Origin: Frateuria_A sp035944355
GTDB taxonomy: Bacteria > Pseudomonadota > Gammaproteobacteria > Xanthomonadales > Rhodanobacteraceae
NCBI RefSeq assembly: GCF_035944355.1
Contig: NZ_DASZBH010000006.1
Coordinates: 18,269 to 82,268, forward strand
Direction of reading: 5' to 3'
Length of the DNA stretch: 64,000 bases
A program made the position numbers and the translations under genes. Of the stretch, positions 50,129 to 58,633 are shown piece by piece. The notes under the pieces were generated by a model that worked only from the letters and a program-made list of their open reading frames with translations, searched no databases and was not told where the DNA came from. Each line of letters opens with the position of its first letter. The stretch's first letter is position 1.

Positions 50129-51283
50129 TCAATGAACCACTGCAAAAATACCCGTAGCCGTGTCCAATGATATGAAGTTTCTATATTTGTCAGCAGACTG
50201 ATTCCAAGGGGTTCCATTCATAGCGGAATCCGTCAAGTCGACATATTTGTCTAGAGACGGAATGTAAATGATCGCGTGATCGGCCCAGTCACCGTTTGGT
50301 ACGACGAAGCTTCGCGGCAACGTCCCGCGCGAGCTTAACAAAACGATATGGGACGGCACACCGTAAATCCTTAGAGCATATTGCAGTAAAGCAGCAGCAC
50401 CTTTACAGTCAGTCTTTTCACCGGAAAGGATTGCATCAGTGCGCTGTACGGGAAATATCGTTTGCGTATCCGAATTCGAAAGCAAATTATTTGCAGCGAC
50501 CCAAGTAGCTAACTCGCTGATCATTTGATTTATGTTGTTTGCTTTTTTTATTGGAAGAGCCAAATTTTGGCGGGATAAAGTTGCCTGCTTTTTTTGGTAG
50601 GTCCAGGCGACTTCCTTCCACGATCTTTCGCTCGATATAGTGAAATAGTTATTAATAGGACCGTTAAATGAATTATCGATCAACAAGGTTGCCATCTCAT
50701 TGGCCACCTTAGTCAATTGATGATGACCCATCACGGAGCTTTCTAAATAAATAGGTGCCGCGTCGGTTGACTCAAGGTCAATATGCCTTAGCTCCGTTCT
50801 GCCTGGACTTAAGGTCTCGCCAAGCGCTATGAAGTTCCCCTGTGTAGCTTTAAATTTTCCGACAAGTTGTAAACGAACATAGACATCCGAGTTGAAGCTT
50901 GCTGGTTCGGATAAACAAATCTTACAGAAATCGGTCCCGCGTACGCTCTGCCAATTTCCCTCTCTCGTGCTAGAGGATGCAGCTACAATTGTTTCGTAGC
51001 TGCTTCTTTCTATATAACGTTTGGCTGTAATATTATATGCCTCGAGCTGAGCCATGTTACTTAATCGTATGTACCTGACCTTGCGGGATTTGAAACTGTC
51101 CTTTGAAGTAAAAATGTATTGTTCCCATATGCATGAGGCCTTTCTACTAATGCAAAGATCTTGAAATTTAATTGCTTCGGCCGTTAGTGTTTCTTTTGAG
51201 AGCGCGAACCCATTATGTTCTACGAGTATGGCCACAGAGAAGCCAAGCGCGAGCATAATAGTTATTGTCTTCAGAGGGGGCAT
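50129..51283 (-). CDS. Secreted transglutaminase-like superfamily protein
   Basis: A 384-residue protein with an N-terminal signal sequence (ITIMLALGFSVAILVEH, cleavage around residue 28). The C-terminal half shows the transglutaminase-like Cys-His-Asp arrangement: Cys293 in KTDCKGAAALLQYALRIYGVPSHIVLL, His336 in DWADHAIIYIP and Asp349 in KYVDLTDS. The N-terminal half, with CKIC and a beta-rich pattern, resembles DUF3857-type proteins only loosely. It lies between the precursor and sulfotransferase genes, suggesting it acts on or with the exported protein in the periplasm. The specific reaction is unknown. Confidence 0.8.
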   Translation of the reverse strand: MPPLKTITIMLALGFSVAILVEHNGFALSKETLTAEAIKFQDLCISRKASCIWEQYIFTSKDSFKSRKVRYIRLSNMAQLEAYNITAKRYIERSSYETIVAASSSTREGNWQSVRGTDFCKICLSEPASFNSDVYVRLQLVGKFKATQGNFIALGETLSPGRTELRHIDLESTDAAPIYLESSVMGHHQLTKVANEMATLLIDNSFNGPINNYFTISSERSWKEVAWTYQKKQATLSRQNLALPIKKANNINQMISELATWVAANNLLSNSDTQTIFPVQRTDAILSGEKTDCKGAAALLQYALRIYGVPSHIVLLSSRGTLPRSFVVPNGDWADHAIIYIPSLDKYVDLTDSAMNGTPWNQSADKYRNFISLDTATGIFAVVH

Positions 51284-51368
51284 ATGACATTAGCCATTGA
51301 CAGCGGGTGCTAAAGCTCGGCGGCCCATTTAATGACAGCGCAAGCCGCCGAACCATTATTCCCAGATG

Positions 51369-51887
51369 CTATTTGGTCGCGCAAAACCTACCTTTATAAT
51401 TCCATGTGCCGCCATCATTCCGACAAATTGCTATTGGCGAGGCATCCATATTTGCGATGTGTGACATGACTCCCTGATTGCAAATGACACCTACGCTTTT
51501 TGTTTGGGGGCTGGTATCGTCACTGGAGATCAAAGGTGCGTTTGCGACTGCGTTGACCTGGGCGCAAGCTTGGCTGGCCTGGGCTTCGGTAAGACCACTT
51601 GGACTCGCCGTTCCGAATCCAAGGGCCGCACCAACCAAATTTTCAAACTCGGTGACTTGCGCTCCTACCCAACCCTCGACGCTACTCACTATGCCACCAA
51701 ACCAACTCTCGATGCCGCTAACAAACGATGGAGTACCGCCAGCTGCCGCATAAGCGCCGCCTCCACCGCTTCCGGCGTAATAACCTCCACCACTGTACCC
51801 TCCCTCTCCCGGTACGTTAATCATGTTCGGCTGCATCATACGGCCGCCCGCCACCAAGCCTTGCTCGTTCAACGTCAAGATTCGCAT
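51369..51887 (-). CDS. Double-glycine leader protein, putative exported peptide precursor
   Basis: A 172-residue protein. The leader MRILTLNEQGLVAGG has the form of class II bacteriocin leaders (LT..E...V.GG), predicting cleavage after Gly15 by a C39 peptidase. The mature part starts RMMQPNMINVPGE, then a Gly/Tyr stretch with Tyr31, 36, 37 and 46, an amphipathic middle (FVSGIESWFGGIVSSVEGWV), and a C-terminal region with Cys108, 136, 155 and 169, enough for two disulfides. AAGGA lies 7 bp before the ATG. The exporter genes precede it and the modifying-enzyme candidates follow. No known family is recognised. Confidence 0.8.
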   Translation of the reverse strand: MRILTLNEQGLVAGGRMMQPNMINVPGEGGYSGGGYYAGSGGGGAYAAAGGTPSFVSGIESWFGGIVSSVEGWVGAQVTEFENLVGAALGFGTASPSGLTEAQASQACAQVNAVANAPLISSDDTSPQTKSVGVICNQGVMSHIANMDASPIAICRNDGGTWNYKGRFCATK

Positions 51888-51989
51888 ATCTTTTCCTTGT
51901 CAGTTATTTGACTTGTGTTGGCTGCCCTTTGCGTTCGGCTCCGATATACCCGCGGGCAGGTTCGGGTAAAAAAAGAAAGCTCTCTTCGA

Positions 51990-54212
51990 TTAGATCGCAT
52001 TGACCATCTCGTGCGTTACTCCTTGATCCAAGGAGGGCTTGCTCAAGCGAACTTTTCCTTTGTGCATTGTTAGAGTTCTCTCGGCAGCGGCAATGGTCTC
52101 TGGCCGATGCGCGATTACGATGCGTGTAATCTTCAATCGGCGCAGGGTTTCGCTGATCTGACGCTCGCGTTCGACGTCTAAGTGACTTGTGGCCTCATCC
52201 AAAATCAGAATCTGCGGTTTTCTGTAGAGTGCTCTAGCCAGCGAAAGGCGCTGCTGCTGCCCGCCGGAAAGCGAAGAACCCATATCGCCGACCAAGCTGT
52301 GGTAGCCCATAGGCATGGCAATAATGTCCTCATGGAGCTCGGCTTGGCGTGCTGCCTCTTCAATGGCCTCTTGAGACGCGGCTTCATCAAAGAGGGCGAT
52401 GTTGTCGGCTATGGATCCGGCGAACAAGCGATCGTCCTGCATCACGCTGCCGATCATGGATCGGTAGCGGCTCTTGCCCAAGTGCTTGAGGTCGATCCCG
52501 TCGACGGTGATCTTGCCTTCCTGTGGGTCGAGCAGGCCCACCAGCAAACGCACGAGGGTGCTTTTTCCGCATCCAGATGGACCAATGATGGCGACGGATT
52601 CACCTGCTGCGATCTCAAAGCAGCAGTCCTTAAGGATCCATTGCTCGCCTTTTGCGTAACAGAAACCTACCTTTTCAAAGCGTATCGACGGTGTCGGCAG
52701 CGGCCCTACGTAAGAGCCCTCGGCATATGCCTCAGTGGGGGTCAGAACAATGTCGGCAAGGCGATCGCCCTGAATGCGCAACAGGCGCACTTCGATGGCG
52801 TAGTCCACCAAGTTCGAAGCGCGGCTGCTGAACTGGTCAGCATAGGCTGCGAACGCCATTAGCATGCCGGCGCTGAATTGGCCCTTCAGCGCCAGCCACG
52901 CGCCCAGCCACAACACGGCGATCCGCTGGCAGCCCGAAACAATCCCTTGAGCCGTACTGAAGCCGAGGCTAAGGCGCTGTACGGCCACGCCGGCATTGAG
53001 CACGTCAGCCGTCACATTGAGGTAGCGTGCAGAGCGGGCGGGCACCTGGTTGAACAGGCGTAGCGTTTGCACGCCGCGCACGGCCTCTATGAAGCTGGTC
53101 TGCTGTTTAGCCTGTACCGTGATTTGGCCCAAGCTCGCCTCGCAATAAATCCGGTAGTACAACAAGCGCAGGGCACCATAGAGCACCACTGCACCCGCGA
53201 TTAAGGCGGTCAATAACGGGCTGTAGAGCAGCAGCACCACGAGGGTCAGCACGGCCATCAGTCCGTCCAATACCACTTCCACGAAACGCGTGGTCAGCGT
53301 GTGCTGGATGACGGAGATGGCCCCAAAACGCGACACCACGTCGCCTAGGTGCCGCTTAAGGAAATAGGCCTGCGGCAAGCGCAGGAGATGTTGAAATACG
53401 TTGCCGGTCCAGTTCAGGCTGAAATGCGTTCCCAACCACAGTACGGTCCAAGTGCGCAGCGCGGAAACGCCCGTCTGGATAAGCATCAGCAGAAGGAAAC
53501 TTAACCCCAGAAATGTCAGAAGGTCGTGGTCACCATCGGCAAGTACCTGGTCCACCACCATCTGCAGGAATTGCGGCGCCAGAAGACCGAATAGCTCCAA
53601 TGCCAACGCGAGGCCTAAGATAGTCAGCAGCGCCCGACCTAATCCGTGAATGGAGCCAGCCAGTGTACGCAGGGATACCGGCGGAGCAGGCCGCTGGCGT
53701 TGAAAGGATGGCCCTTTGCTGACCTCCACGGCGATGCCGGTGAGGTGTTTGCTCAGTTCATCGAAGGTGAGCGTGCGTTCGCCTACCGCCGGGTCGTGGA
53801 TTACGACACCGCGCTTGCTGACTTCACGCAACACCACGAAGTGGTTCAGATCCCAGTGCAGGATGCATGGACGTTGTACATGCTGGAGTTCGCCCAATTC
53901 CAATCGCAACGGACGACAAGCCAGTCCCATCGACTGTGCGATCTCAATCAGTCGTGTGAGGGTGATACCCTTCAAGGAAAGCGAAAAGCGACGGCGCAGT
54001 GCTGGCAGTTCCGTATGCTGCCCGTGGTATGCAGCAATCATTGCCAAACAAGCGAGACCACATTCGGCGGCCTCGCTCTGATAGATCGTCGGCAGGCGCC
54101 GGCCACGTCCGAAGTGCAGCCGCGAACGTGCTTTGGCGCCATCAGCAAGACGCCCCTCGCCATTTACGTCAGTGGTCGCCTCGTCGTCTTGGGACTCCTG
54201 TCGCGCGACCAT
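51990..54212 (-). CDS. C39-peptidase ABC exporter (LagD/CvaB/RaxB type)
   Basis: A 740-residue peptidase-transporter that cleaves double-glycine leaders and exports the cargo. The C39 peptidase at residues 40-170 has Cys51 (QSEAAECGLACLAMI), His124 (HWDLNHFVVL) and Asp140 (VIHDPAVG). Six transmembrane helices lie at about 195-480. The ATPase has IIGPSGCGKST, SLSGGQQQRLSLARAL and ILILDEATSHLD. ATG 54212 overlaps the stop of the HlyD gene (TAATG), showing coupled translation. The gene for a matching double-glycine protein starts 103 bp downstream. Confidence 0.95.
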   Translation of the reverse strand: MVARQESQDDEATTDVNGEGRLADGAKARSRLHFGRGRRLPTIYQSEAAECGLACLAMIAAYHGQHTELPALRRRFSLSLKGITLTRLIEIAQSMGLACRPLRLELGELQHVQRPCILHWDLNHFVVLREVSKRGVVIHDPAVGERTLTFDELSKHLTGIAVEVSKGPSFQRQRPAPPVSLRTLAGSIHGLGRALLTILGLALALELFGLLAPQFLQMVVDQVLADGDHDLLTFLGLSFLLLMLIQTGVSALRTWTVLWLGTHFSLNWTGNVFQHLLRLPQAYFLKRHLGDVVSRFGAISVIQHTLTTRFVEVVLDGLMAVLTLVVLLLYSPLLTALIAGAVVLYGALRLLYYRIYCEASLGQITVQAKQQTSFIEAVRGVQTLRLFNQVPARSARYLNVTADVLNAGVAVQRLSLGFSTAQGIVSGCQRIAVLWLGAWLALKGQFSAGMLMAFAAYADQFSSRASNLVDYAIEVRLLRIQGDRLADIVLTPTEAYAEGSYVGPLPTPSIRFEKVGFCYAKGEQWILKDCCFEIAAGESVAIIGPSGCGKSTLVRLLVGLLDPQEGKITVDGIDLKHLGKSRYRSMIGSVMQDDRLFAGSIADNIALFDEAASQEAIEEAARQAELHEDIIAMPMGYHSLVGDMGSSLSGGQQQRLSLARALYRKPQILILDEATSHLDVERERQISETLRRLKITRIVIAHRPETIAAAERTLTMHKGKVRLSKPSLDQGVTHEMVNAI

Positions 54213-55486
54213 TAGCCGTTCCCCGCGAGACGATGACCCATTCCGTACAGCGGTTCGAAAATCCATTCGATCATGCGACGCCGGTCCAGCAGGAGGTCTG
54301 CATCCAACGCCATCCCTGGCTTAAGCGATGTCGGCTTGCCATAAGCCTTGACGGTTTGCGAGGCAAGGCGCACCTGCACGCGGTACAAGGCTTCCGGCGG
54401 CGGTGACTGACCCAACAGGGTGGTGATTTCACTGGGGGTCAGTGCACTTCGCGAGATAGACGTCACGGTGCCCTCCTGCACGCCGAATTTCTCGTAGGGA
54501 AAGGCTTGGTAGTGCAGTACCACCGGTGTGTCGATATGGACGAACCCGATCGCGCTGCTGGGCACCAGCAGCTGCGCTTGCAGCAGTGAGCCTTGTGGCA
54601 TGACGACCAGCAGGGATTGGCCCGCGGCCACCGTCTGCCCTGGCTGGATTAGCATCGACGACACCACACCATCCACTGGCGCACGCACGACATTGGCTCG
54701 GTCTGTTTCGCTCTGCGCCAACGATTGCTGGTTCTGGGCCAGTTGATTATGCAGATCGTTTAATTTTGCCGCCGTAGCGAGCGGCAGTTGGATCAACTGG
54801 TCGCCCACGCTTTTCAGCTGTTGCTCGCTTTCCGAGCGCTGCCGTGCCAAGGACCTCATCTGACCTTCGGCTTCGAGCTCTTGCGTACGCTGCTGTTGGA
54901 TGTCCAGTGCCGAGACATACCCCTTCGTGCCAAGCGCCTGCAAGCGGCGCAAGAGCGCGGACAGGTCGCCCATCTGACGTTGTTCGATCGCCAGCTGAGC
55001 GTCCACTTGTCGGATCTGATCCGCCAGCATCCGTTGCTGCATGCGCAAGTCATCAGCCTGCGCATCCGCTAAGTGCCGGGCGTTGATAAGATCGGCTTGC
55101 AAGCGCGTCTGCTGTTGCCGCAGCTGTGCGCTGATCACCGCGGAGGTGTCGCCCAGAGCAGCACTGCTGCGATCGTCGGACACAATTAATAAAGGATCAC
55201 CAGCATGCACTACGGTACCTTCGGTGACCGCGACTGCGGTTACGGTACCGGAGCTACGGGTTGTAAGAGCGAGTAAACCCGCTTCGGGGACCAAGTTGCC
55301 GCCTACGTGTTCGCGCCGCGTGTAGTGGCCGGCGAACAGCCAAACCAGCGTGCCAGCGGCGATGCCCACGACGGCCAGTGTCCACATTTGATGCGAAACT
55401 GGCGTGGCGAGACGGATCGTCCCTAGTGATCGCGTCTGCTGGGCATCGATCGCTTCCTGGCGGAACAGCAACGAGTCTTGCTGCAC
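54212..55486 (-). CDS. HlyD/RaxA-family periplasmic adaptor
   Basis: A 424-residue membrane fusion protein linking the inner-membrane ABC exporter to an outer-membrane channel. One transmembrane helix lies at about residues 34-53. Biotinyl-lipoyl halves are TTRSSGTVTAVAVTEGTVVHAGDPLLIV and VRAPVDGVVSSMLIQPGQTVAAGQSLLVV, separated by a long coiled coil. A beta-barrel domain follows (YRVQVRL, LKPGMALDADLLLDRR). The GTG start at 55486 follows GGAGG by five bases. It is the first gene of the export operon. No TolC homologue is in the window. Confidence 0.93.
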   Translation of the reverse strand: MQQDSLLFRQEAIDAQQTRSLGTIRLATPVSHQMWTLAVVGIAAGTLVWLFAGHYTRREHVGGNLVPEAGLLALTTRSSGTVTAVAVTEGTVVHAGDPLLIVSDDRSSAALGDTSAVISAQLRQQQTRLQADLINARHLADAQADDLRMQQRMLADQIRQVDAQLAIEQRQMGDLSALLRRLQALGTKGYVSALDIQQQRTQELEAEGQMRSLARQRSESEQQLKSVGDQLIQLPLATAAKLNDLHNQLAQNQQSLAQSETDRANVVRAPVDGVVSSMLIQPGQTVAAGQSLLVVMPQGSLLQAQLLVPSSAIGFVHIDTPVVLHYQAFPYEKFGVQEGTVTSISRSALTPSEITTLLGQSPPPEALYRVQVRLASQTVKAYGKPTSLKPGMALDADLLLDRRRMIEWIFEPLYGMGHRLAGNG

Positions 55487-55962
55487 GGTACCTCCGACGA
55501 ATACTCCTAACCCGACTGCACTTCATGCCCGAATAGGGCGGCGGGTCAATAAGCAAGTTTTTGCTCCACGTGAATTAACTTTCGAACAGTGCCGCTCCAA
55601 GGATTCTTTTTCGAGCCAGCCACTACCTTCCCGCTTTGCTATGTAGGTCGGCGCCTACGCAACGGCGTGGCATCAGCCGACAGAGCCGGGATGTGTCCTG
55701 CAAGAAATAACGCTCATCCAGGGCGTGAATATTTGGCCATCTATATGGCTGCGAAAATGGTTTGGGCCCAACAAGTCAGACCGCCGCTACTTGCCAATCG
55801 TACGGGACTCAACCAGGCTGCCGCCCGTACTCGACCCTAACGCTGAATAATCCAACATTTTCCCGTGTGACTTTTGCGGCGCCCTTAGCTGAACATTTGC
55901 TGTTGTCTATTACGTAATTACGTGGTATGTAATATATTACGTTAAACATCGGAGGGCGGGTT
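55487..55962. other. Divergent promoter region between export operon and kfrA-like gene
   Basis: About 475 bp between the HlyD and KfrA-like starts, less GC-rich than the flanks. It contains no gene that I can support. The kfrA-proximal end holds AT-rich palindromes (listed separately). Confidence 0.55.
55909..55940 (+). promoter_or_regulatory. Palindromic operator candidates upstream of the KfrA-like gene
   Basis: ATTACGTAAT (55909-55918) and GTAATATATTAC (55929-55940) are perfect palindromes, and TTACGT occurs three times within 35 bp. They lie 23-54 bp upstream of the KfrA-like ATG. Plasmid KfrA proteins bind palindromes in their own promoter, so autoregulation is likely. Confidence 0.6.
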
Positions 55963-56991
55963 ATGGCGCGGGCAGGCTTGTACAAGACCGAGGTCCAGAA
56001 GGCGCGCGACAGCCTCATCGCGCAGGGCAGGCATCCGTCCGTGGACGCCGTCCGCGTCGCCCTTGGCAACACCGGCTCCAAAAGCACCATCCATCGCTAC
56101 CTCAAGGAACTGGAAGCGGAGTCCACAGCGGTACCGACCTCGGAGGTGGTGATCAGCGATTCGCTTCGGAACTTGGTCGCGCAGCTGTCTGCGCGGCTCG
56201 CCGAGGAGGCCGACGCCCGCATCGCCGAGATGAAAGCCCAATGCGAGGCGGCAACGAGGAAGGCCGCCGAGGCTTTGGCCAACCAGGAACGCGAGGGTCG
56301 GGCGCTGAGCGATCGCTTGCAGCGGACGGAGACCGCGCTGCAGGAGGAAAAACGGGCCCACGAGGAGACTCGAGGGCAGCTGCACGAACGCGCCATCGCG
56401 ATCAGCGCCCTGAAAGAACGTGCCACAGGCTTGGAGGCACGTCTGGCCGAACAGGTCGCCCATGCTCAGTCGCTGGAGGACAAACACAGCCAGGCGCGCC
56501 AGGCGCTGGAGCATTTCCGGCAGTCAGCCAAGGAGCAGCGGGAGGCCGAAGCGCGGCGTCACGACCATCAGGTGCAGACCTTGCAGGTCGAACTTCGCCA
56601 GGCCAACGAGTTAGTCATGACCAAGAATCATGAAGTCATGCAGCTCAATCGTGACAACGCCCGCCTCACCGAGCTTCATGGCCAGAGCGAGAGTGCACTG
56701 CGGACCGTGCGCCGGGAGTACGACCAGGCGGCACGGACAGCCAAGGACGTGCCGCGGCTGAAAAAGGAGACGGAAACTCTGACGCAGCAATGCATCCAGG
56801 TCACCGCCGAACGTGACCAGCTTCGCGCCGACATCGAACGCCATGTCGTGGAGCTGGCTGCCGAGCGGCAGGCGCGTTTGGCAGACATCGAAGACCAGCG
56901 CCGGCGCGAGGCGCGCCTAAGCGCGATCGAGGAATTCCTCGGTCAGCTCAAATCCAAGGATCCCGCCAGCACACCAACCGAGCCCGGCTAA
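55963..56991 (+). CDS. KfrA-like DNA-binding coiled-coil protein
   Basis: A 342-residue protein. The N-terminal domain (YKTEVQKARDSLIAQGRHPSVDAVRVALGNTGSKSTIHRYLKELE) matches the KfrA_N family of plasmid proteins; the rest, from about residue 65 to 330, is one long alpha-helical coiled coil rich in Glu, Arg and Gln. Plasmid KfrA proteins bind their own promoter and may help partitioning. GGAGG stands upstream of the ATG. Chromosomal copies occur in integrated elements, in line with the surroundings here. Confidence 0.9.
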   Translation: MARAGLYKTEVQKARDSLIAQGRHPSVDAVRVALGNTGSKSTIHRYLKELEAESTAVPTSEVVISDSLRNLVAQLSARLAEEADARIAEMKAQCEAATRKAAEALANQEREGRALSDRLQRTETALQEEKRAHEETRGQLHERAIAISALKERATGLEARLAEQVAHAQSLEDKHSQARQALEHFRQSAKEQREAEARRHDHQVQTLQVELRQANELVMTKNHEVMQLNRDNARLTELHGQSESALRTVRREYDQAARTAKDVPRLKKETETLTQQCIQVTAERDQLRADIERHVVELAAERQARLADIEDQRRREARLSAIEEFLGQLKSKDPASTPTEPG

Positions 56992-57035
56992 GCGATCGGC
57001 CAGGCGCCGGCTGGCCGACCGCTTCGGTTGTGCGG

Positions 57036-57770
57036 CTACATCATGAAGCGACCACGGTCACCAAAGCCTTGGGGGGTGACCACGGCATCCGCCACAGGTG
57101 TGAGCAGGTGCTGCCGGCACTCCAACATGGGTCGGCCTCCTGCCTGCAGCCAGACGCCAAGGTTCCTTTCCAGCCACCCGGACGCAAACGCACTGCCATC
57201 GCGAAAGCCGCTCCCGGTGTCGGACATGCGCACGTCTTTCTTCGGGTAGAGCAAGACGCTGACCCGCAACTCGCCAAAACCCGCATCGCTAAGGCAACCC
57301 CGGGCCGGGATGCCACCCGGAAACTCGAAGTCAAATTGGCCCGCGGAATCGTCATGATCGCACCACCAGTTATCCTCAGGGCCATAGCCGACCAACCGCT
57401 GGGCCAGGGCCGCGTTGATGCCTGCGATCATCATGTTGCGCCACGCTCGGACCCGCGTGCCCTTGTACGTGGGAATGGGGTCACCGCGTCGGGCGAGCAT
57501 GTCCGGAAAGCCAGGCCATCGCGCGGCCGCGTGGCTATACCCGAGTTCCGCCAGCCGGCGTTTGCATGCCGCGGTATCGGGCACGATGACCTCTGCCACA
57601 GGGCTCGTCGCAAGCTGTGCGCGCAACGCGGCGTGTGTCCTGCAGCCGAGACCGGCCGCCAGCGCCTCGCTGAGGTGAGAAGAAGGTACGGTTGCTAGGC
57701 TGCTGCCTGGCCGAGCCAGCAGACCCTTGAGATGACGAACGGAAGCGGACGTAACAAAGAACGGACGCAT
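57036..57770 (-). CDS. Hypothetical protein of accessory region
   Basis: A 244-residue protein. The N-terminus (SVRHLKGLLARPG...SSHLSEALAAGLGCRTHAALRAQL) resembles a segment I know from plasmid- and island-borne hypothetical proteins of Pseudomonas and Xanthomonas. The middle has an unusual WWCDHDDSAGQFDFEFPGG stretch. No enzyme motif or membrane segment is recognised. It converges with the KfrA-like gene, 45 bp apart. Function unknown. Confidence 0.7.
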   Translation of the reverse strand: MRPFFVTSASVRHLKGLLARPGSSLATVPSSHLSEALAAGLGCRTHAALRAQLATSPVAEVIVPDTAACKRRLAELGYSHAAARWPGFPDMLARRGDPIPTYKGTRVRAWRNMMIAGINAALAQRLVGYGPEDNWWCDHDDSAGQFDFEFPGGIPARGCLSDAGFGELRVSVLLYPKKDVRMSDTGSGFRDGSAFASGWLERNLGVWLQAGGRPMLECRQHLLTPVADAVVTPQGFGDRGRFMM

Positions 57771-57955
57771 GACTACTTGCTCCAGATCGATGTCTGCCGA
57801 TTACGCATCGACCGAAGGAAGTAGGTCCGGTCCATGAAGAGCGAAAGCGCGTCGTTTAACCCGGCAGCAGGTTCAGCGTGACGTGGCTACCGCACCAGCA
57901 TATAACCGGCCGCCAAGGGCCTCAAGGGCCGGCGTGATGAGATCGAGGAGGGTAG

Positions 57956-58159
57956 ATGGAGCGCGATGAGGTCCGGCCCGGGATGCGGGTTCAAATAGTC
58001 AACAAGACCAAGTACGGCACGGACCGGTGGCTGGCGCCGGCCGAAGTGCTCAGTGTGGTTCATCCCGATAGCGGCGCGGCCAACATCCGCATCATGTTTC
58101 TTGACGGCGCGGCCGACGTCTACCACAGCGTCGATCCTGACGACCTGGACTACGAGTAA
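57956..58159 (+). CDS. Small hypothetical protein
   Basis: A 67-residue acidic protein with a pattern of short beta strands (PGMRVQIVNKTKYGTDRW, IRIMFLDGAADVYHSVD) that could form an SH3-like barrel. GAGGAGGG lies just upstream of the ATG. It precedes the antitoxin-like gene by 11 bp and is probably cotranscribed with it. No family is recognised. Confidence 0.6.
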   Translation: MERDEVRPGMRVQIVNKTKYGTDRWLAPAEVLSVVHPDSGAANIRIMFLDGAADVYHSVDPDDLDYE

Positions 58160-58170
58160 GGAGTGAACCC

Positions 58171-58446
58171 ATGCCACCCATGCATCAGCCCGTGGGGCAA
58201 CTGAACGCCGAACTGCTACGAGCAGCGGAAGCCGTGCTGGACGAGGGCGAGAGCCTGATGGCTTTTATCGAGACCTCAGTGCGTGTCCAGGTCGACCGCC
58301 GTCAGCGGCGACGCGACTTCGTGGCCAAGGGATTGGCGGCCGCCGAAACTGCCAAGCGCACCGGCCGCTACACGGACGCCGCTCAGGTTGTCGCGCGGCT
58401 CGAAGGCATGCTGGACCAGGCCTCCAAGCGGGCGGGAAACCCGTGA
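58171..58446 (+). CDS. Antitoxin-like protein (YlcI/YnfO or ParD-like)
   Basis: A 91-residue helical protein. The pattern LLRAAEAVLDEGESLMAFIETSVRVQVDRR followed by FVAKGLAAAETAKRTGRYTDAAQVVARLEGMLDQA resembles, from memory, YlcI/YnfO-type and ParD-like antitoxins that pair with ParE/RelE toxins. No ParE gene follows: the next coding sequence starts by GTGA overlap but is cut short before the IS21 genes. The expected toxin partner may therefore have been lost. Confidence 0.6.
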   Translation: MPPMHQPVGQLNAELLRAAEAVLDEGESLMAFIETSVRVQVDRRQRRRDFVAKGLAAAETAKRTGRYTDAAQVVARLEGMLDQASKRAGNP

Positions 58447-58541
58447 CGTCCACCCAGCAGTTGCGACAGCTTCTCGAGGCCGCCAGGAACGATGTCCGCG
58501 CCGAGGATGCCTTCCTCGCTTGCGGATTCCGGTCACGTTGA
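58443..58541 (+). pseudogene. Short ORF truncated near the IS21 element
   Basis: A GTG at 58443 overlaps the stop of the antitoxin-like gene, and the frame runs 32 codons (starting with TSTQQLRQLLEAARND after the start) before a stop shortly upstream of the IS21 end region. The coupled start suggests a real gene whose 3' part was displaced by the insertion. I do not see its continuation after 61030. It could also be a complete very small protein. Confidence 0.35.
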
Positions 58542-58633
58542 GCACCGAATCCAATGAGCGCTGACCACATCGCTGCTGCTGAGCACGCTGCTGCTCCTGA
58601 GCATGCGGCTCGTCCCTAGCCGCTACCTGAGCC

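Noticed and set aside
51200..51225. Second dif-like site (TTATGTTCTAC) in the transglutaminase-like gene
   Set aside because: Only part of a XerD arm is present; there is no CATAA-type XerC arm at the right distance.
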